Shown piece by piece: positions 1 to 8,179 of a stretch of 64,000 nucleotides of DNA. Made by a program: the position numbers and the translations under genes. Each line of letters starts with the position of its first letter. The stretch's first letter is position 1. Below the pieces are notes generated by a model. The model worked only from the letters and a program-made list of their open reading frames with translations. It was not told where the DNA came from and made no database searches. Source of the stretch: Paenibacillus pedocola (GTDB taxonomy: Bacteria; Bacillota; Bacilli; Paenibacillales; Paenibacillaceae); contig NZ_CP134223.1 in NCBI RefSeq assembly GCF_031599675.1, positions 3,348,001-3,412,000 on the forward strand, in the 5' to 3' direction.

Positions 1-21
1 AACGGCTTGGATAGCGCTCAT
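1..21 (-). CDS. nrdF: Ribonucleotide reductase class Ib beta subunit, first codons only
   Basis: Only the first seven codons (M-S-A-I-Q-A-V) are in the window. An ATG on the minus strand at 19-21 follows an AAAAGGAGATTG ribosome binding site about 6 bases upstream, 40 bases after the nrdE stop. The identity is inferred from position: in low-GC Gram-positives nrdI-nrdE-nrdF is the usual order, and NrdF is the obligate radical-generating partner of NrdE. The few residues visible cannot prove this. Confidence 0.7.
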
Positions 22-61
22 AATCTTGCAATCTCCTTTTCTGCGGCCAGAGCCTTCCTTG

Positions 62-2146
62 TTAGATCGAGCAGGTGAGGCACTCCTCGACGGACAGCTT
101 CTTGGTCCGGGTGTAATACAGCGACTTCAGGCCTTTATGGGCAGCGTACAGGTAGGAGCGGGCCAGTTCCCGAGTAGATACATCGCTGTTAACATGCAGA
201 ACCGTCGAGATACCCTGATCTATGTGCGGCTGAATCTCCGCGATCAGGTCAATCACCTTGAACTGGTCCATCTGGTAAGCCGATTTATAGAAGAACACAT
301 TATCCGGCCGCAGGTAGGGCATCGGATAGTACGTAGTTGAATTGGCATAAGTCCGTGTTTCGATCTGCTCTACAATCGGCATCACGCTGGAAGTGGCATT
401 CTGAATGTAGGAAATGCTCGCTGTCGGTGCAATCGCTAACCGGTAAGCATGGTAGAGGCCGTTTTCCTTTACCTTATCCCGCAATTGTTCCCAGTCAGCA
501 GGCGAAGGGATGTACATATCCCCGAACAGCTCCTGCACTCTTGGTGTAACCGGACGGTAATCCGTAGTCAGATAACGTTCGAAATAAGCTCCAGTCGCAT
601 AATCGGATGCCTCAAACCCCTGGAAAGAGCGGCCGGTTTCCGCAGCAATCTCCATGCTCTTTTCCAGTGAATGATAGTTCATGGTCATGAAGAAGGTCCG
701 GGCAAAATCACGGGCCTGTTCGCTTTCATAAGCGATATTGTTCTTAGCCAGATAACCGTGGAGATTCATGACGCCAAGGCCGACAGAGTGCATTTCCTTG
801 TTAGCTTTGGCTACGCCAGGGGCGTTGGAGACGCTGGTCATATCGCTGACGGCGGTGAGGGCGATCATGCCTTCATGCACGGATTCACGGATTTTGCCAT
901 GCTCCATAACGTTAACAATGTTAAGGGAAGCCAGATTGCAGCTTACATCACGGCGGATCGTATCCTCTTGCCCGTAATCGTTAATCTCCGAGGTTTCCTG
1001 CAGCTGGAAGATTTCCGTACAGAGGTTCGACATCTTGATCTGGCCGACATTTTTCAGGGCATGCGCTTCATTGGCGTTGCTCTTGTTCATAATATACGGA
1101 TAGCCGGATTCCAGCTGGATCATGGCGATTTTGGTCAGCATATCCCGTGCATTCATTGCCTTCTTCTTCTTCACACGCGGATCAGCCAGCAGCTTATCGT
1201 ACATCTCATCCAGATCCATATCATCAAGATGAGTCCCGTAAGCCTTGTATACAGTGTATGGGGCAAAGACATGCAGCGGTTCATTATCCTTAGCAAGCTG
1301 GTAGAAGCGGTTCGGTATGATCAGGCCGATGGAGAGGGTTTTAAGTCTTGTTTTCTCGTCGGCGTTAATTTTCTTGCTGTCGAGGAATTCCAGAACATCC
1401 CAGCCGAAAATATTGTAGTAGGCTGCTCCGGAGCCTTTACGCTGACCCATCTGATCGGCATAAGAGAAGCCGTCTTCCATCAGCTTGAGCACCGGCATAA
1501 TGCCCTTAGCCGCATCCTCGACTCCCTTGATCGTCTCCCCGCGCGAGCGGAGCTTGGACAGGTTGACGGCTACACCGCCGCCGATTTTGGACAGCTGCAT
1601 GCAGGTATTCAGTACATAGTTAATGGAATTAAGCGAATCGTCCATCTCGATAAGGAAGCAGGAGACGAGCTCGCCGCGCCGGCTTTTACCGGCATTCAGG
1701 AAGGTGGGCGTTGCCGGCTGCAGACGCTGTTCCATCATCGAGCGGGCTAGTGTACCGGCGGTCTCAACATTGCCGCGTCCCAGGTGAAGTGCGACTGCCG
1801 CCACACGGTCCGGATAATGCTCCAGATATTGCTTGCGGTCATTGCTTTTTACAGCATAGTCCGTATAGAACTTCGAAGCTGCCATATAAGAGGGGAACGT
1901 AAAGTTGTAGCTGTGGGTAATCCGGTAGACTTCCTCAATCTCAGCCACGCTGTACTGTAAGTAAAAGTTCTCATAGAAATCCTGTTCGATCATGTAGTCA
2001 ACCTTGGCTTTGGTATCTGCAAACACCAGGCTCCGCCGCTCCACCTCCCGCATGAATTCGACTACCGCCTCAAGGTCTTTATTTAATTGAAAGAAGCCGC
2101 TCTCGTCCCGCTTCATCAACATGTTGTTCAGTTCAATATGCCGCAA
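62..2146 (-). CDS. nrdE: Ribonucleoside-diphosphate reductase class Ib, alpha subunit
   Basis: Catalytic subunit that reduces ribonucleoside diphosphates to deoxyribonucleotides in the cytoplasm, working with NrdF and the flavodoxin NrdI. The 694-residue product has the usual NrdE length. Landmarks are PATPTFLNAGKSRRGELVSCF (first active-site Cys), the MSNLCTEIF segment with the catalytic thiyl Cys, DVSCNLASLNIVNV, PTASISYIQNATSSV, and a C-terminal ECLTCSI pair that accepts electrons from a redoxin. Translation starts at a TTG at 2146: an AGGAGGTGAGCC site lies 9 bases before it, inside the end of nrdI, so the two genes overlap by 14 bases and are probably translationally coupled. Family identity is clear. 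Confidence 0.97.
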   Translation of the reverse strand: MRHIELNNMLMKRDESGFFQLNKDLEAVVEFMREVERRSLVFADTKAKVDYMIEQDFYENFYLQYSVAEIEEVYRITHSYNFTFPSYMAASKFYTDYAVKSNDRKQYLEHYPDRVAAVALHLGRGNVETAGTLARSMMEQRLQPATPTFLNAGKSRRGELVSCFLIEMDDSLNSINYVLNTCMQLSKIGGGVAVNLSKLRSRGETIKGVEDAAKGIMPVLKLMEDGFSYADQMGQRKGSGAAYYNIFGWDVLEFLDSKKINADEKTRLKTLSIGLIIPNRFYQLAKDNEPLHVFAPYTVYKAYGTHLDDMDLDEMYDKLLADPRVKKKKAMNARDMLTKIAMIQLESGYPYIMNKSNANEAHALKNVGQIKMSNLCTEIFQLQETSEINDYGQEDTIRRDVSCNLASLNIVNVMEHGKIRESVHEGMIALTAVSDMTSVSNAPGVAKANKEMHSVGLGVMNLHGYLAKNNIAYESEQARDFARTFFMTMNYHSLEKSMEIAAETGRSFQGFEASDYATGAYFERYLTTDYRPVTPRVQELFGDMYIPSPADWEQLRDKVKENGLYHAYRLAIAPTASISYIQNATSSVMPIVEQIETRTYANSTTYYPMPYLRPDNVFFYKSAYQMDQFKVIDLIAEIQPHIDQGISTVLHVNSDVSTRELARSYLYAAHKGLKSLYYTRTKKLSVEECLTCSI

Positions 2147-2492
2147 CCCGGCTCACCTCCTGTTTAATCCGTTCCACATCGCCAAATGTGCCGGATAATT
2201 CAAATTTCCCAATGACTGGCACATTGTACCGGTCTGCAATCAAATCCGCGCTATGGGCGAACAGCTCGCCCCAGTTCTTATTGCCGCTGGCAGCGATGCC
2301 TTTCAGATTGCTGTAATTATTTCTCAAAAAAGCAGACACCTTCTCTGGAATCTGTCCAAAACCGGTGGTGTATGTAATTAGTACATAAGGCTCATCTATA
2401 GTCATATGCTCCTCGATCTGCACAGCCGGCAGCTTAAGCTTGCTGATGAACCGTTTGACGTTTCCCGTTTTTGAATCGTATGCGACCAGCAT
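2133..2492 (-). CDS. nrdI: Class Ib RNR-associated flavodoxin NrdI
   Basis: NrdI is a small FMN protein that supplies the oxidant for assembling the dimanganese-tyrosyl radical cofactor of NrdF. The 119-residue product starts MLVAYDSKTGNVKRFISKL, the typical NrdI opening with the phosphate-binding T-G-N turn, and carries YTTGFGQIPEKV and ASGNKNWGELFA, both characteristic of the family. The ATG at 2492 is chosen over the longer frame because a GGAGGA site sits 8 bases upstream. It is the first gene of nrdIEF and lies directly behind the promoter with NrdR and Fur-like sites. Confidence 0.95.
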   Translation of the reverse strand: MLVAYDSKTGNVKRFISKLKLPAVQIEEHMTIDEPYVLITYTTGFGQIPEKVSAFLRNNYSNLKGIAASGNKNWGELFAHSADLIADRYNVPVIGKFELSGTFGDVERIKQEVSRVAAY

Positions 2493-2564
2493 CGTGTCAG
2501 TCCTCCTGTAAATATTGTTGCAAATTTTAATAGGATAGTAACCTGGAACCATTGCCAGATGTGC

Positions 2565-2579
2565 TGAAAATGATTATCA
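2565..2579. promoter_or_regulatory. Fur-like box in the nrdIEF leader
   Basis: TGAAAATGATTATCA matches the Bacillus Fur 7-1-7 consensus (TGATAATnATTATCA) at all specified positions but one. It fits the PerR and Zur consensus less well. It abuts NrdR box 1, sharing one base, and lies downstream of the -10, a position suited to repression. Iron control would make sense for a manganese-capable class Ib enzyme. Confidence 0.6.
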
Positions 2580-2626
2580 CACTATATTTAGTGTGCGTTT
2601 CTTATTTTAATCACTATATGTTGGAA
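2579..2626. promoter_or_regulatory. Pair of NrdR boxes
   Basis: Box 1, ACACTATATTTAGTGT at 2579-2594, closely fits the known NrdR consensus (acaCwAtATaTwgtgt). Box 2, a weaker copy at 2611-2626, starts 32 bases away, which is three helical turns and the spacing usual for paired NrdR boxes. Box 2 occupies the spacer between -35 and -10 and box 1 lies just after the expected transcription start. ATP-cone repressor NrdR would shut off nrdIEF when dATP is plentiful. Confidence 0.85.
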
Positions 2627-2632
2627 AGTCAA
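2604..2632 (-). promoter_or_regulatory. Sigma-A promoter of nrdIEF
   Basis: On the minus strand a -35 TTGACT (2627-2632) and -10 TAAAAT (2604-2609) are separated by exactly 17 bases. This is a near-consensus vegetative promoter pointing into nrdI, with about 110 bases of leader. One NrdR box fills most of the spacer, so repressor binding would exclude RNA polymerase. Confidence 0.8.
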
Positions 2633-2814
2633 TATAAGTGCTACAGGATTTTCCTCTTAGAAAAGGTCTGATAAGGGTGTGGGCAGAGCGGATTGCTATA
2701 AATAAAGAGGAGTAGATGCACGCCAAAGAGATCGGATTTTTGTAACTTTGGTTAATAATAGGTAGACGATTGGATAACCTATTCCCATAACTCTGAAGAA
2801 ACGAGGCGATAAGC

Positions 2815-3306
2815 ATGTCAACGATGAACAATAATCATCAGGAAGCGGTTGAGACTGTAAGAGAACTTATCAAAGGGATCGATACGGCAATGTTCACGAC
2901 GATTTCGCCAGAAGGTCTGGTATCCCGTCCAATGAAGACTCAGGAGGTTGAATTCGATGGAGACTTATGGTTCCTGACGAAAAAAGATACCAGCAAGTTC
3001 GGTGAAGTTCTTCATGATCCGAGAGTGAATGTCGTATACGCCGGTAAATCCTATGTATCTATCCGCGGAACAGCGAGAATCGTACAGGATCTGGAGAAGA
3101 AAAAAGAATTCTGGAATGCGGGCTATGATGCTTTTTTGAAGACCAGCTATGATGATCCGAATGTGATTCTGATTCAGGTTCACGCCGAAGCGGCAGAATA
3201 CTGGAAGAGCGGTAACCTGGCTGAAAAGGCTTCCTACCTGTTTAAACGGTTAACGAATCAGGATACGGAAGAGTCCAATCTGAACCAGACCATCGAATTA
3301 AAGTAG
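2815..3306 (+). CDS. Pyridoxamine 5'-phosphate oxidase-like flavoprotein (general stress protein 26 type)
   Basis: The 163-residue product resembles the general-stress-protein-26 branch of the split-barrel FMN-binding fold: TAMFTTISPEGLVSRPMKTQEVEFDGDLWF is followed by a T-K-K-D-T-S-K region, VSIRGTARIV and a C-terminal AAEYWKSGN. The substrate is unknown; members bind flavin and are tied to stress, and it is unlikely to make pyridoxal phosphate itself. The gene stands alone: the nrd promoter is divergent on its left and a hairpin follows it. A GAGGCG site precedes the ATG. The family call is firm, the role is not. Confidence 0.85.
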   Translation: MSTMNNNHQEAVETVRELIKGIDTAMFTTISPEGLVSRPMKTQEVEFDGDLWFLTKKDTSKFGEVLHDPRVNVVYAGKSYVSIRGTARIVQDLEKKKEFWNAGYDAFLKTSYDDPNVILIQVHAEAAEYWKSGNLAEKASYLFKRLTNQDTEESNLNQTIELK

Positions 3307-3361
3307 GCGTACGTATCCATATCAGGCAACAATCAGATACTTGATTCTTTACTATATTCAG

Positions 3362-3404
3362 ACACAAAGATGCCCCCGCACTGCGGCAGAGGGCATCTTT
3401 GTGT
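3362..3404. terminator. Bidirectional hairpin between convergent genes
   Basis: A perfect 14-bp stem (ACACAAAGATGCCC at 3362-3375 with its complement at 3391-3404) encloses a 15-base loop between the stress-protein gene and the convergent epoxide hydrolase gene. The T-run lies inside the stem and no clean T-tract follows, so it may be a weak or factor-assisted terminator. Confidence 0.55.
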
Positions 3405-3415
3405 GTGAGTATCTG

Positions 3416-4579
3416 TTATTTCTGTTCCATTCCGGTTCTAAAGTGTCTGTAGAAAGCACGAATGTCCTCAGCCAGAAGTTCCGGTTCTTCCATAGCGGTA
3501 AAATGCCCGCCTCGAGGCAATGAGGTCCAGCGGGTAATATTCAAATTGCGCATAGCCCAATCTTTGGGCGGTGTTAAGACATCCGCAGGTAAAATGGCAA
3601 TGCCTGTCGGTACCTCTATCCGGCCAAGTGCCGGCAATGAATGCGTATTCTCATAATACATATGTGCTGTTGAGCCTATCGTATTAGTAATCCAATAGAT
3701 CATTATATTGGTGAGCAGTTCATCTTCACTAAAGCTGTTCCGGAGGTCACCCTTACAGTCGCTCCACGCACGGAATTTTTCAATAATCCAGCCGGCGAGT
3801 CCTACTGGTGAGTCGGAAAGTCCGTACGCAAGGGTCTGAGGTTTGGTCGATTGAAGGGTCATATAGCCCCCCTCCCGGGATATCCATTCCTGAGCACTTC
3901 GTTTATATTGCAGTTCTTCCTCAGAAAGCTCTGCCTGATCATTGGGATTCATAAGGCCTTTAATAATACCGATATCGGTGAGATGGATGCCAAATAGAAG
4001 CTCCGGATGGTTCGATGCCAAGTATCGGGTCACTCCGGAACCGATATCCCCGCCTGCAGCAGCGAATTTTCTGTAGCCGAGCTCCTCAGTCATTAGTTTG
4101 GCCCATACCTCAGAAACACGGAAATTGTTGATCCCGCGATAGTCCGGGCTGCTGGAGAAGCCAAATCCGGGCAATGAAGGGACTATTACATCGAAAGAGT
4201 CCTCAGGATCACCCCCGTAACGGGCCGGATCCGTAAGCATAGGGATAATCTTCTGGTACCGCAAATAACTGTCTGGCCATCCGTGAGTTAGGATGATCGG
4301 CAAAGGGCTTGGTCCTTTCCCGCGCTCGTGGACGAAATGTACATCTATCCCATCGACATTACTGCGAAACTGTGAAAAGCTGTTGAGCTTAGCTTCTTGT
4401 TCACGCCAGTCATATTGCTCCTGCCAATATGTAACGAGTGATTGCAGATAGCTTAAATCAGTACCATGTTCCCATCCGGTTGGTCCTAACGGCTCCGGCC
4501 AGCGTACATGTTTCAGCCTGTACTTCAGATCATCAAGTACTTCATCAGGTACCCGGATTTGAAAACTTTCAACAGTCAT
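3416..4579 (-). CDS. Epoxide hydrolase, alpha/beta-hydrolase fold
   Basis: The 387-residue product has an N-terminal epoxide-hydrolase domain (about 1-110: FQIRVPDEVLDDLKYRLKHVRWPEP, YDWREQEAKLNSF) and an alpha/beta hydrolase core. HGWPDS (about 99-104) is the oxyanion-hole motif. GGDIGS places the nucleophile Asp near residue 178, and GGHFTAMEEPELLAEDI supplies the catalytic His near 359. Such enzymes open epoxides with water through a covalent ester intermediate, like microsomal or juvenile-hormone epoxide hydrolases. No signal peptide is seen, so it acts in the cytosol, probably in detoxification. It is a single gene; its natural substrate cannot be read from sequence. Confidence 0.9.
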   Translation of the reverse strand: MTVESFQIRVPDEVLDDLKYRLKHVRWPEPLGPTGWEHGTDLSYLQSLVTYWQEQYDWREQEAKLNSFSQFRSNVDGIDVHFVHERGKGPSPLPIILTHGWPDSYLRYQKIIPMLTDPARYGGDPEDSFDVIVPSLPGFGFSSSPDYRGINNFRVSEVWAKLMTEELGYRKFAAAGGDIGSGVTRYLASNHPELLFGIHLTDIGIIKGLMNPNDQAELSEEELQYKRSAQEWISREGGYMTLQSTKPQTLAYGLSDSPVGLAGWIIEKFRAWSDCKGDLRNSFSEDELLTNIMIYWITNTIGSTAHMYYENTHSLPALGRIEVPTGIAILPADVLTPPKDWAMRNLNITRWTSLPRGGHFTAMEEPELLAEDIRAFYRHFRTGMEQK

Positions 4580-4717
4580 TATGCTTCCTCCTTAACCCTA
4601 TCCTTTTTGGTGTCTATCAAAGCTGATTAGGCAACTCCATACTTAAATGCCAATTTAGATCAGCGCTAAACGCGCGATCCTTTTATATTATAGGAAATAT
4701 TATGCATTTCGCCAAGA

Positions 4718-5605
4718 TCAGGTTCTACGGGTAAGCTCGATGAACTTGCTGGCTGCAGTCGTCAGCGGCATATACCGCATCGTCATCATCCCCACCTGGG
4801 CAGGAGGAAGCTGTACATCCAGCTTGATCTCAAAGAGCGAGCCCTCTTCCAGCTCCTTGGATACGAATTCCCGGGTTACGAAGGAAATCCCGAGGCCTTT
4901 GCGGGCAAATTCGATCAGCAGTCCCACACTGCCGACTTCGAATTCGGGCTTCAGCTCATATCCGTAGCCCTGGAACAAATCCGTAATGGCCATACGTGCC
5001 CGGCTGCTCCGCGAGAACAGGATAATAGGATATTGAAGCAGCTCTTCGATAGAGAGCACCTTCTGGTTCAGCTCGGCATAACGGCTTCCTGCAATGAAGC
5101 AGTCCTGCAGCTGGAGCCCTTGACGGACTTCCAGCTGCGGATCGGTGATCGGCATGCGTACTACGCCCAGATCGACGAGACCTTCTTTTAAATAGGAGAT
5201 CACTTCCGGTGTCGTACCATGGATCAGATGAAGACGGATGCCCGGGTACTGCTGGTGAAAGATTTCAATGAACGGCAGCAGATAATGCTTGAACAGGGAA
5301 TCACTGCCGCCAATCCGCAGCTCCCCGTTATCGAGGTTTTTGAGCTCGGCCATTTTCTTCTCGGCCTGAGTGATAAGAATATGCGATTGTTCAATATAAG
5401 AGTAGAGAGTGGCCCCCTCCGGTGTCAGTGCAACTCCCTTGGAGTTCCGAATGAAGAGGGACAGTCCTAAGCTGTCCTCCAGCTGCTTGATCGCGTGGCT
5501 GACACTCGGTTGGGTAATATATAGCGATTTAGCAGCTTGAGTCAGGCTTCCGGTCTTGGCAGCCCAGTAAAAAACCTTGTATAATTCGAAATTTATCATA
5601 GACAT
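4718..5605 (-). CDS. LysR-family transcriptional regulator
   Basis: A 295-residue LysR-type regulator. The N-terminal winged helix (about 1-65) includes GSLTQAAKSLYITQPSVSHAIKQLEDSLGLSLF, followed by the periplasmic-binding-like effector domain (about 92-295, starting GELRIGGSDSLFKHYLLPFI). It is divergent from zwf with about 100 bp between starts, the classical arrangement for a LysR protein that controls its neighbour and itself. It may therefore sense a sugar phosphate or redox state and tune the pentose phosphate genes, but that is inference from position only. Confidence 0.93.
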   Translation of the reverse strand: MSMINFELYKVFYWAAKTGSLTQAAKSLYITQPSVSHAIKQLEDSLGLSLFIRNSKGVALTPEGATLYSYIEQSHILITQAEKKMAELKNLDNGELRIGGSDSLFKHYLLPFIEIFHQQYPGIRLHLIHGTTPEVISYLKEGLVDLGVVRMPITDPQLEVRQGLQLQDCFIAGSRYAELNQKVLSIEELLQYPIILFSRSSRARMAITDLFQGYGYELKPEFEVGSVGLLIEFARKGLGISFVTREFVSKELEEGSLFEIKLDVQLPPAQVGMMTMRYMPLTTAASKFIELTRRT

Positions 5606-5704
5606 GGTCTATAGCTCCTGTGAAATATATTAATTACTTGTATGGGTCGTATTTGTATTATAGTGTAACCAGGAAAGATAAACCAGAGCAGAAGGAGAAT
5701 GGAG

Positions 5705-7234
5705 ATGGAGGCAACCACGTTTGTTTTGTTTGGAGCGACAGGAGATTTGGCCCGGAGAAAAATCTACCCTGCGCTGTATAATCTTTTTCTCGATCACAAG
5801 CTTAACCATTCATTCTCTGTGATTGGTCTCGGCCGGAGAGAATTAGCAGACGAAGCCTTTCAGGCGATGGTGGAGCGGTCGATCCGGGACTTTTCCCGGC
5901 GGGAAGTGAAAGATTCTGCGTCCGTGCGCAGCTTCCTGAAGTCCTTCCGATATAATGTGCTGGATGTAGGGCATACAGAGGATTATACCAAGCTCCTTCA
6001 GCGGGTTGAGCAGCAGGAGAAACGGGCGGGAGGTTCCCCGAACCGGATGTTCTATCTATCTGTTGGCCCGGAGTTTTTTGAGACCATAGCCTTCAATATT
6101 AAACAAAGCGGTCTGGGTAACGCCAAGGGCTGGAAGCGCCTGGTGATTGAGAAGCCCTTCGGACATGATCTGTTGTCTGCACAGGAACTGAATCAGAAGC
6201 TGAGCGAGGCTTTTACTGAAGATGAAATTTACCGGATCGACCATTACCTCGGCAAACCGATGGTTCAGGAGCTTGATGTGTTCCAGCAGAGTAATCCGGT
6301 GCTTCACGCACTTTGGAATAACCGTTACATCTCCAACGTGCAGATTACCGCAGGGGAAACCGTAGGTGTGGAAGAAAGAGCGGGTTATTACGATCATGTA
6401 GGAGCACTCCGGGATATGTTCCAGAATCATATGCTGCAGCTGCTAATGATGCTCGCCATCCGCTTGCCGAAGGACAGTTCTCCGGAAGAGGTGCGCTTTA
6501 AGAAGAAAGAGGTTATGGAAGCATTAGAGCCGCTGGATGAAGGGGATGTCCAGTTTAACGTGATCCGCGGGCAGTATACTGCTGGCACAATCCAGGGCAA
6601 GCCGGTACAGGGCTATCTCTCCGAGCCGGGAATTCCGGCAGGATCAACGAACGATACCTTTATTGCGGCCAGACTACAGATTGACGATCCATTCTGGAAG
6701 GATGTGCCGTTCTATATCCGGACCGGAAAGCGCATGAAGGAGAAATCGACGCGGATTGTGATCGAGTTCAAAGAGCCCCTCAAGCAGAGCTCATCGGCCG
6801 GAGAGAATGATATCCCCAATCTGCTGGTGTTTGAAATCAGCCCGAACGAAGGGCTAACCCTGCAGCTAAAGGCTAGAGATCCACAGCATAAAGGGAAGTT
6901 CAAGGCAATGCATATTGATTTCCACACCAGCTCTATTGAGGTTCCTGAGGCATACGAGAATCTGATACATGACGCTTTACATGGTGATCCGTCATTTTTT
7001 GCCCATTGGAATGAGGTTGAGCTATCCTGGAAATGGGTGCAGCCAATCCTGAATGCTTTTGAGAAAAATACCGTTCCGCTTCACACCTATGCTGCGGGTT
7101 CATTCGGACCTGCCGAATCAGCTCAGCTGCTGGCCAAGAAAGGACATCACTGGTGGCTTGATACTGCCGAAGCTGCAGACGGTGTTCAAGAAGAAGAAAA
7201 CGATGTTTCTTTGCCCGATGCTTCAAATTTTTAA
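5705..7234 (+). CDS. zwf: Glucose-6-phosphate 1-dehydrogenase
   Basis: Oxidises glucose 6-phosphate to 6-phosphogluconolactone with NADP, the entry step of the oxidative pentose phosphate pathway. The 509-residue product has the N-terminal dinucleotide fold FGATGDLARRKIYPALYNL, the EKPFGHD segment, and the substrate-binding signature RIDHYLGK (about residue 177) with its catalytic His pair partner further on. The second ATG (5705) is preferred over 5699 because the AAGGAG site lies 7 bases before it but only 1 base before the first ATG. tal follows after 39 bases and gndA after that, so these form a pentose phosphate cluster. Confidence 0.97.
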   Translation: MEATTFVLFGATGDLARRKIYPALYNLFLDHKLNHSFSVIGLGRRELADEAFQAMVERSIRDFSRREVKDSASVRSFLKSFRYNVLDVGHTEDYTKLLQRVEQQEKRAGGSPNRMFYLSVGPEFFETIAFNIKQSGLGNAKGWKRLVIEKPFGHDLLSAQELNQKLSEAFTEDEIYRIDHYLGKPMVQELDVFQQSNPVLHALWNNRYISNVQITAGETVGVEERAGYYDHVGALRDMFQNHMLQLLMMLAIRLPKDSSPEEVRFKKKEVMEALEPLDEGDVQFNVIRGQYTAGTIQGKPVQGYLSEPGIPAGSTNDTFIAARLQIDDPFWKDVPFYIRTGKRMKEKSTRIVIEFKEPLKQSSSAGENDIPNLLVFEISPNEGLTLQLKARDPQHKGKFKAMHIDFHTSSIEVPEAYENLIHDALHGDPSFFAHWNEVELSWKWVQPILNAFEKNTVPLHTYAAGSFGPAESAQLLAKKGHHWWLDTAEAADGVQEEENDVSLPDASNF

Positions 7235-7273
7235 TACTAAGTTTAGTTCAACTAAAAAATGGAGGTTATCACA

Positions 7274-7942
7274 ATGAAATTTTTCATCGACACAGCGAAT
7301 GTAGAAGACATCAAAAAAGCATACCAGATCGGCGTCCTATCCGGCGTCACAACGAATCCGTCTCTAGTAGCCAAAGAAGGCGTGAAGTTTGAAGACCGCA
7401 TTGCGGAAATTCTTCAGACCGTACCTGAAGTAGAGTCCGTATCCGCCGAGGTTACTCCGGATGCCATTACTGCGGAAGAAATGATCGCACAGGCGAACGA
7501 ACTGATCAAGATCAACAACTACGACAAAAACATTACCATCAAGCTCCCGATGACGCTCGCAGGTCTGGAAGCCTGCCGGTACCTGACTCAAAAAGGCGTA
7601 AAAACGAACGTAACGCTGATCTTCACCGTGAACCAGGCGCTACTCGCAGCCCGTGCCGGAGCCACTTATGTATCACCGTTCCTCGGCCGTCTGGATGATA
7701 TTTCAGAGGATGGGGTTCAGCTTATTGTAAAAGTTGCCGAACTGTTCCGCATTCATAACCTTGACGCGCAGATTATCGCCGCTTCGGTCCGCCATCCGGA
7801 CCATGTGACCCGTGTAGCGATGGCCGGTGCGCATATCGCCACCATTCCGTTCAGCGTAATCGAGCAAATCTCCAAGCACCCGCTGACCGATCAGGGGCTG
7901 GAGAAGTTCGCTGCCGACTGGAAGAAAGCTCCACAGGTCTAA
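7274..7942 (+). CDS. tal: Transaldolase (small TalC/MipB type)
   Basis: Transfers a dihydroxyacetone unit between sugar phosphates in the non-oxidative pentose phosphate pathway. The 222-residue product has the short transaldolase/fructose-6-phosphate aldolase form: [29 protein letters not shown], the Schiff-base Lys in NITIKLPMT (Lys 90), [29 protein letters not shown] and [12 protein letters not shown]. Transaldolase rather than fructose-6-phosphate aldolase activity is the usual assignment for this Gram-positive group. The GGAGG at 7261-7265 selects the ATG at 7274. Probably co-transcribed with zwf. Confidence 0.95.
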   Translation: MKFFIDTANVEDIKKAYQIGVLSGVTTNPSLVAKEGVKFEDRIAEILQTVPEVESVSAEVTPDAITAEEMIAQANELIKINNYDKNITIKLPMTLAGLEACRYLTQKGVKTNVTLIFTVNQALLAARAGATYVSPFLGRLDDISEDGVQLIVKVAELFRIHNLDAQIIAASVRHPDHVTRVAMAGAHIATIPFSVIEQISKHPLTDQGLEKFAADWKKAPQV

Positions 7943-7961
7943 ATACAGTTAAAATAAATAA

Positions 7962-8148
7962 CCAAGATTGATCAAGATGCTGAAGTGACGGAGGAGAAGT
8001 TTGGAACTGTAGGAGCGTTAGCGACCGCCTTTGTCTGCGGATTTCTACTGCAAACAGCAATATAAATAAAGAAATCTGCAGACAACAGCGGCCGGAAGTC
8101 CAAACATTCTCCGCAGTCATAACTACGCCACTTGATCTCATTCTTGGT
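7962..8148. repeat. Long hairpin-forming intergenic repeat, copy 1
   Basis: The tal-gndA gap is almost entirely one imperfect inverted repeat. The innermost stem is TCTGCGGATTTCT (8034-8046) against AGAAATCTGCAGA (8070-8082) around a 23-base loop. Further out, TGACGGAGGAGAA...TTTGGAACT pairs with the complementary AGTCCAAAC...TTCTCCGCAGTCA segment, and the ends CCAAGATTGATCAAG (7962) and CTTGATCTCATTCTTGG (to 8147) also pair. Bases 8070-8104 are identical over 35 nt to 19304-19338 in a second element. No coding potential or transposase is seen. It could act as a transcript processing or attenuation structure between tal and gndA. Confidence 0.85.
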
Positions 8149-8179
8149 CTGGTACAAATCATAGGGAGGTCTATTGACG

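Noticed and set aside
671..1750. 359-codon open frame on the plus strand opposite nrdE
   Set aside because: It lies wholly antisense to the conserved nrdE gene, has no ribosome site and no family-like motifs. Long antisense frames are common opposite well-biased genes.
2716..2745. Nine-codon frame with a GAGGAG ribosome site upstream of the flavin-binding stress protein gene
   Set aside because: Very short, with no attenuator or conserved residues; chance occurrence is likely.
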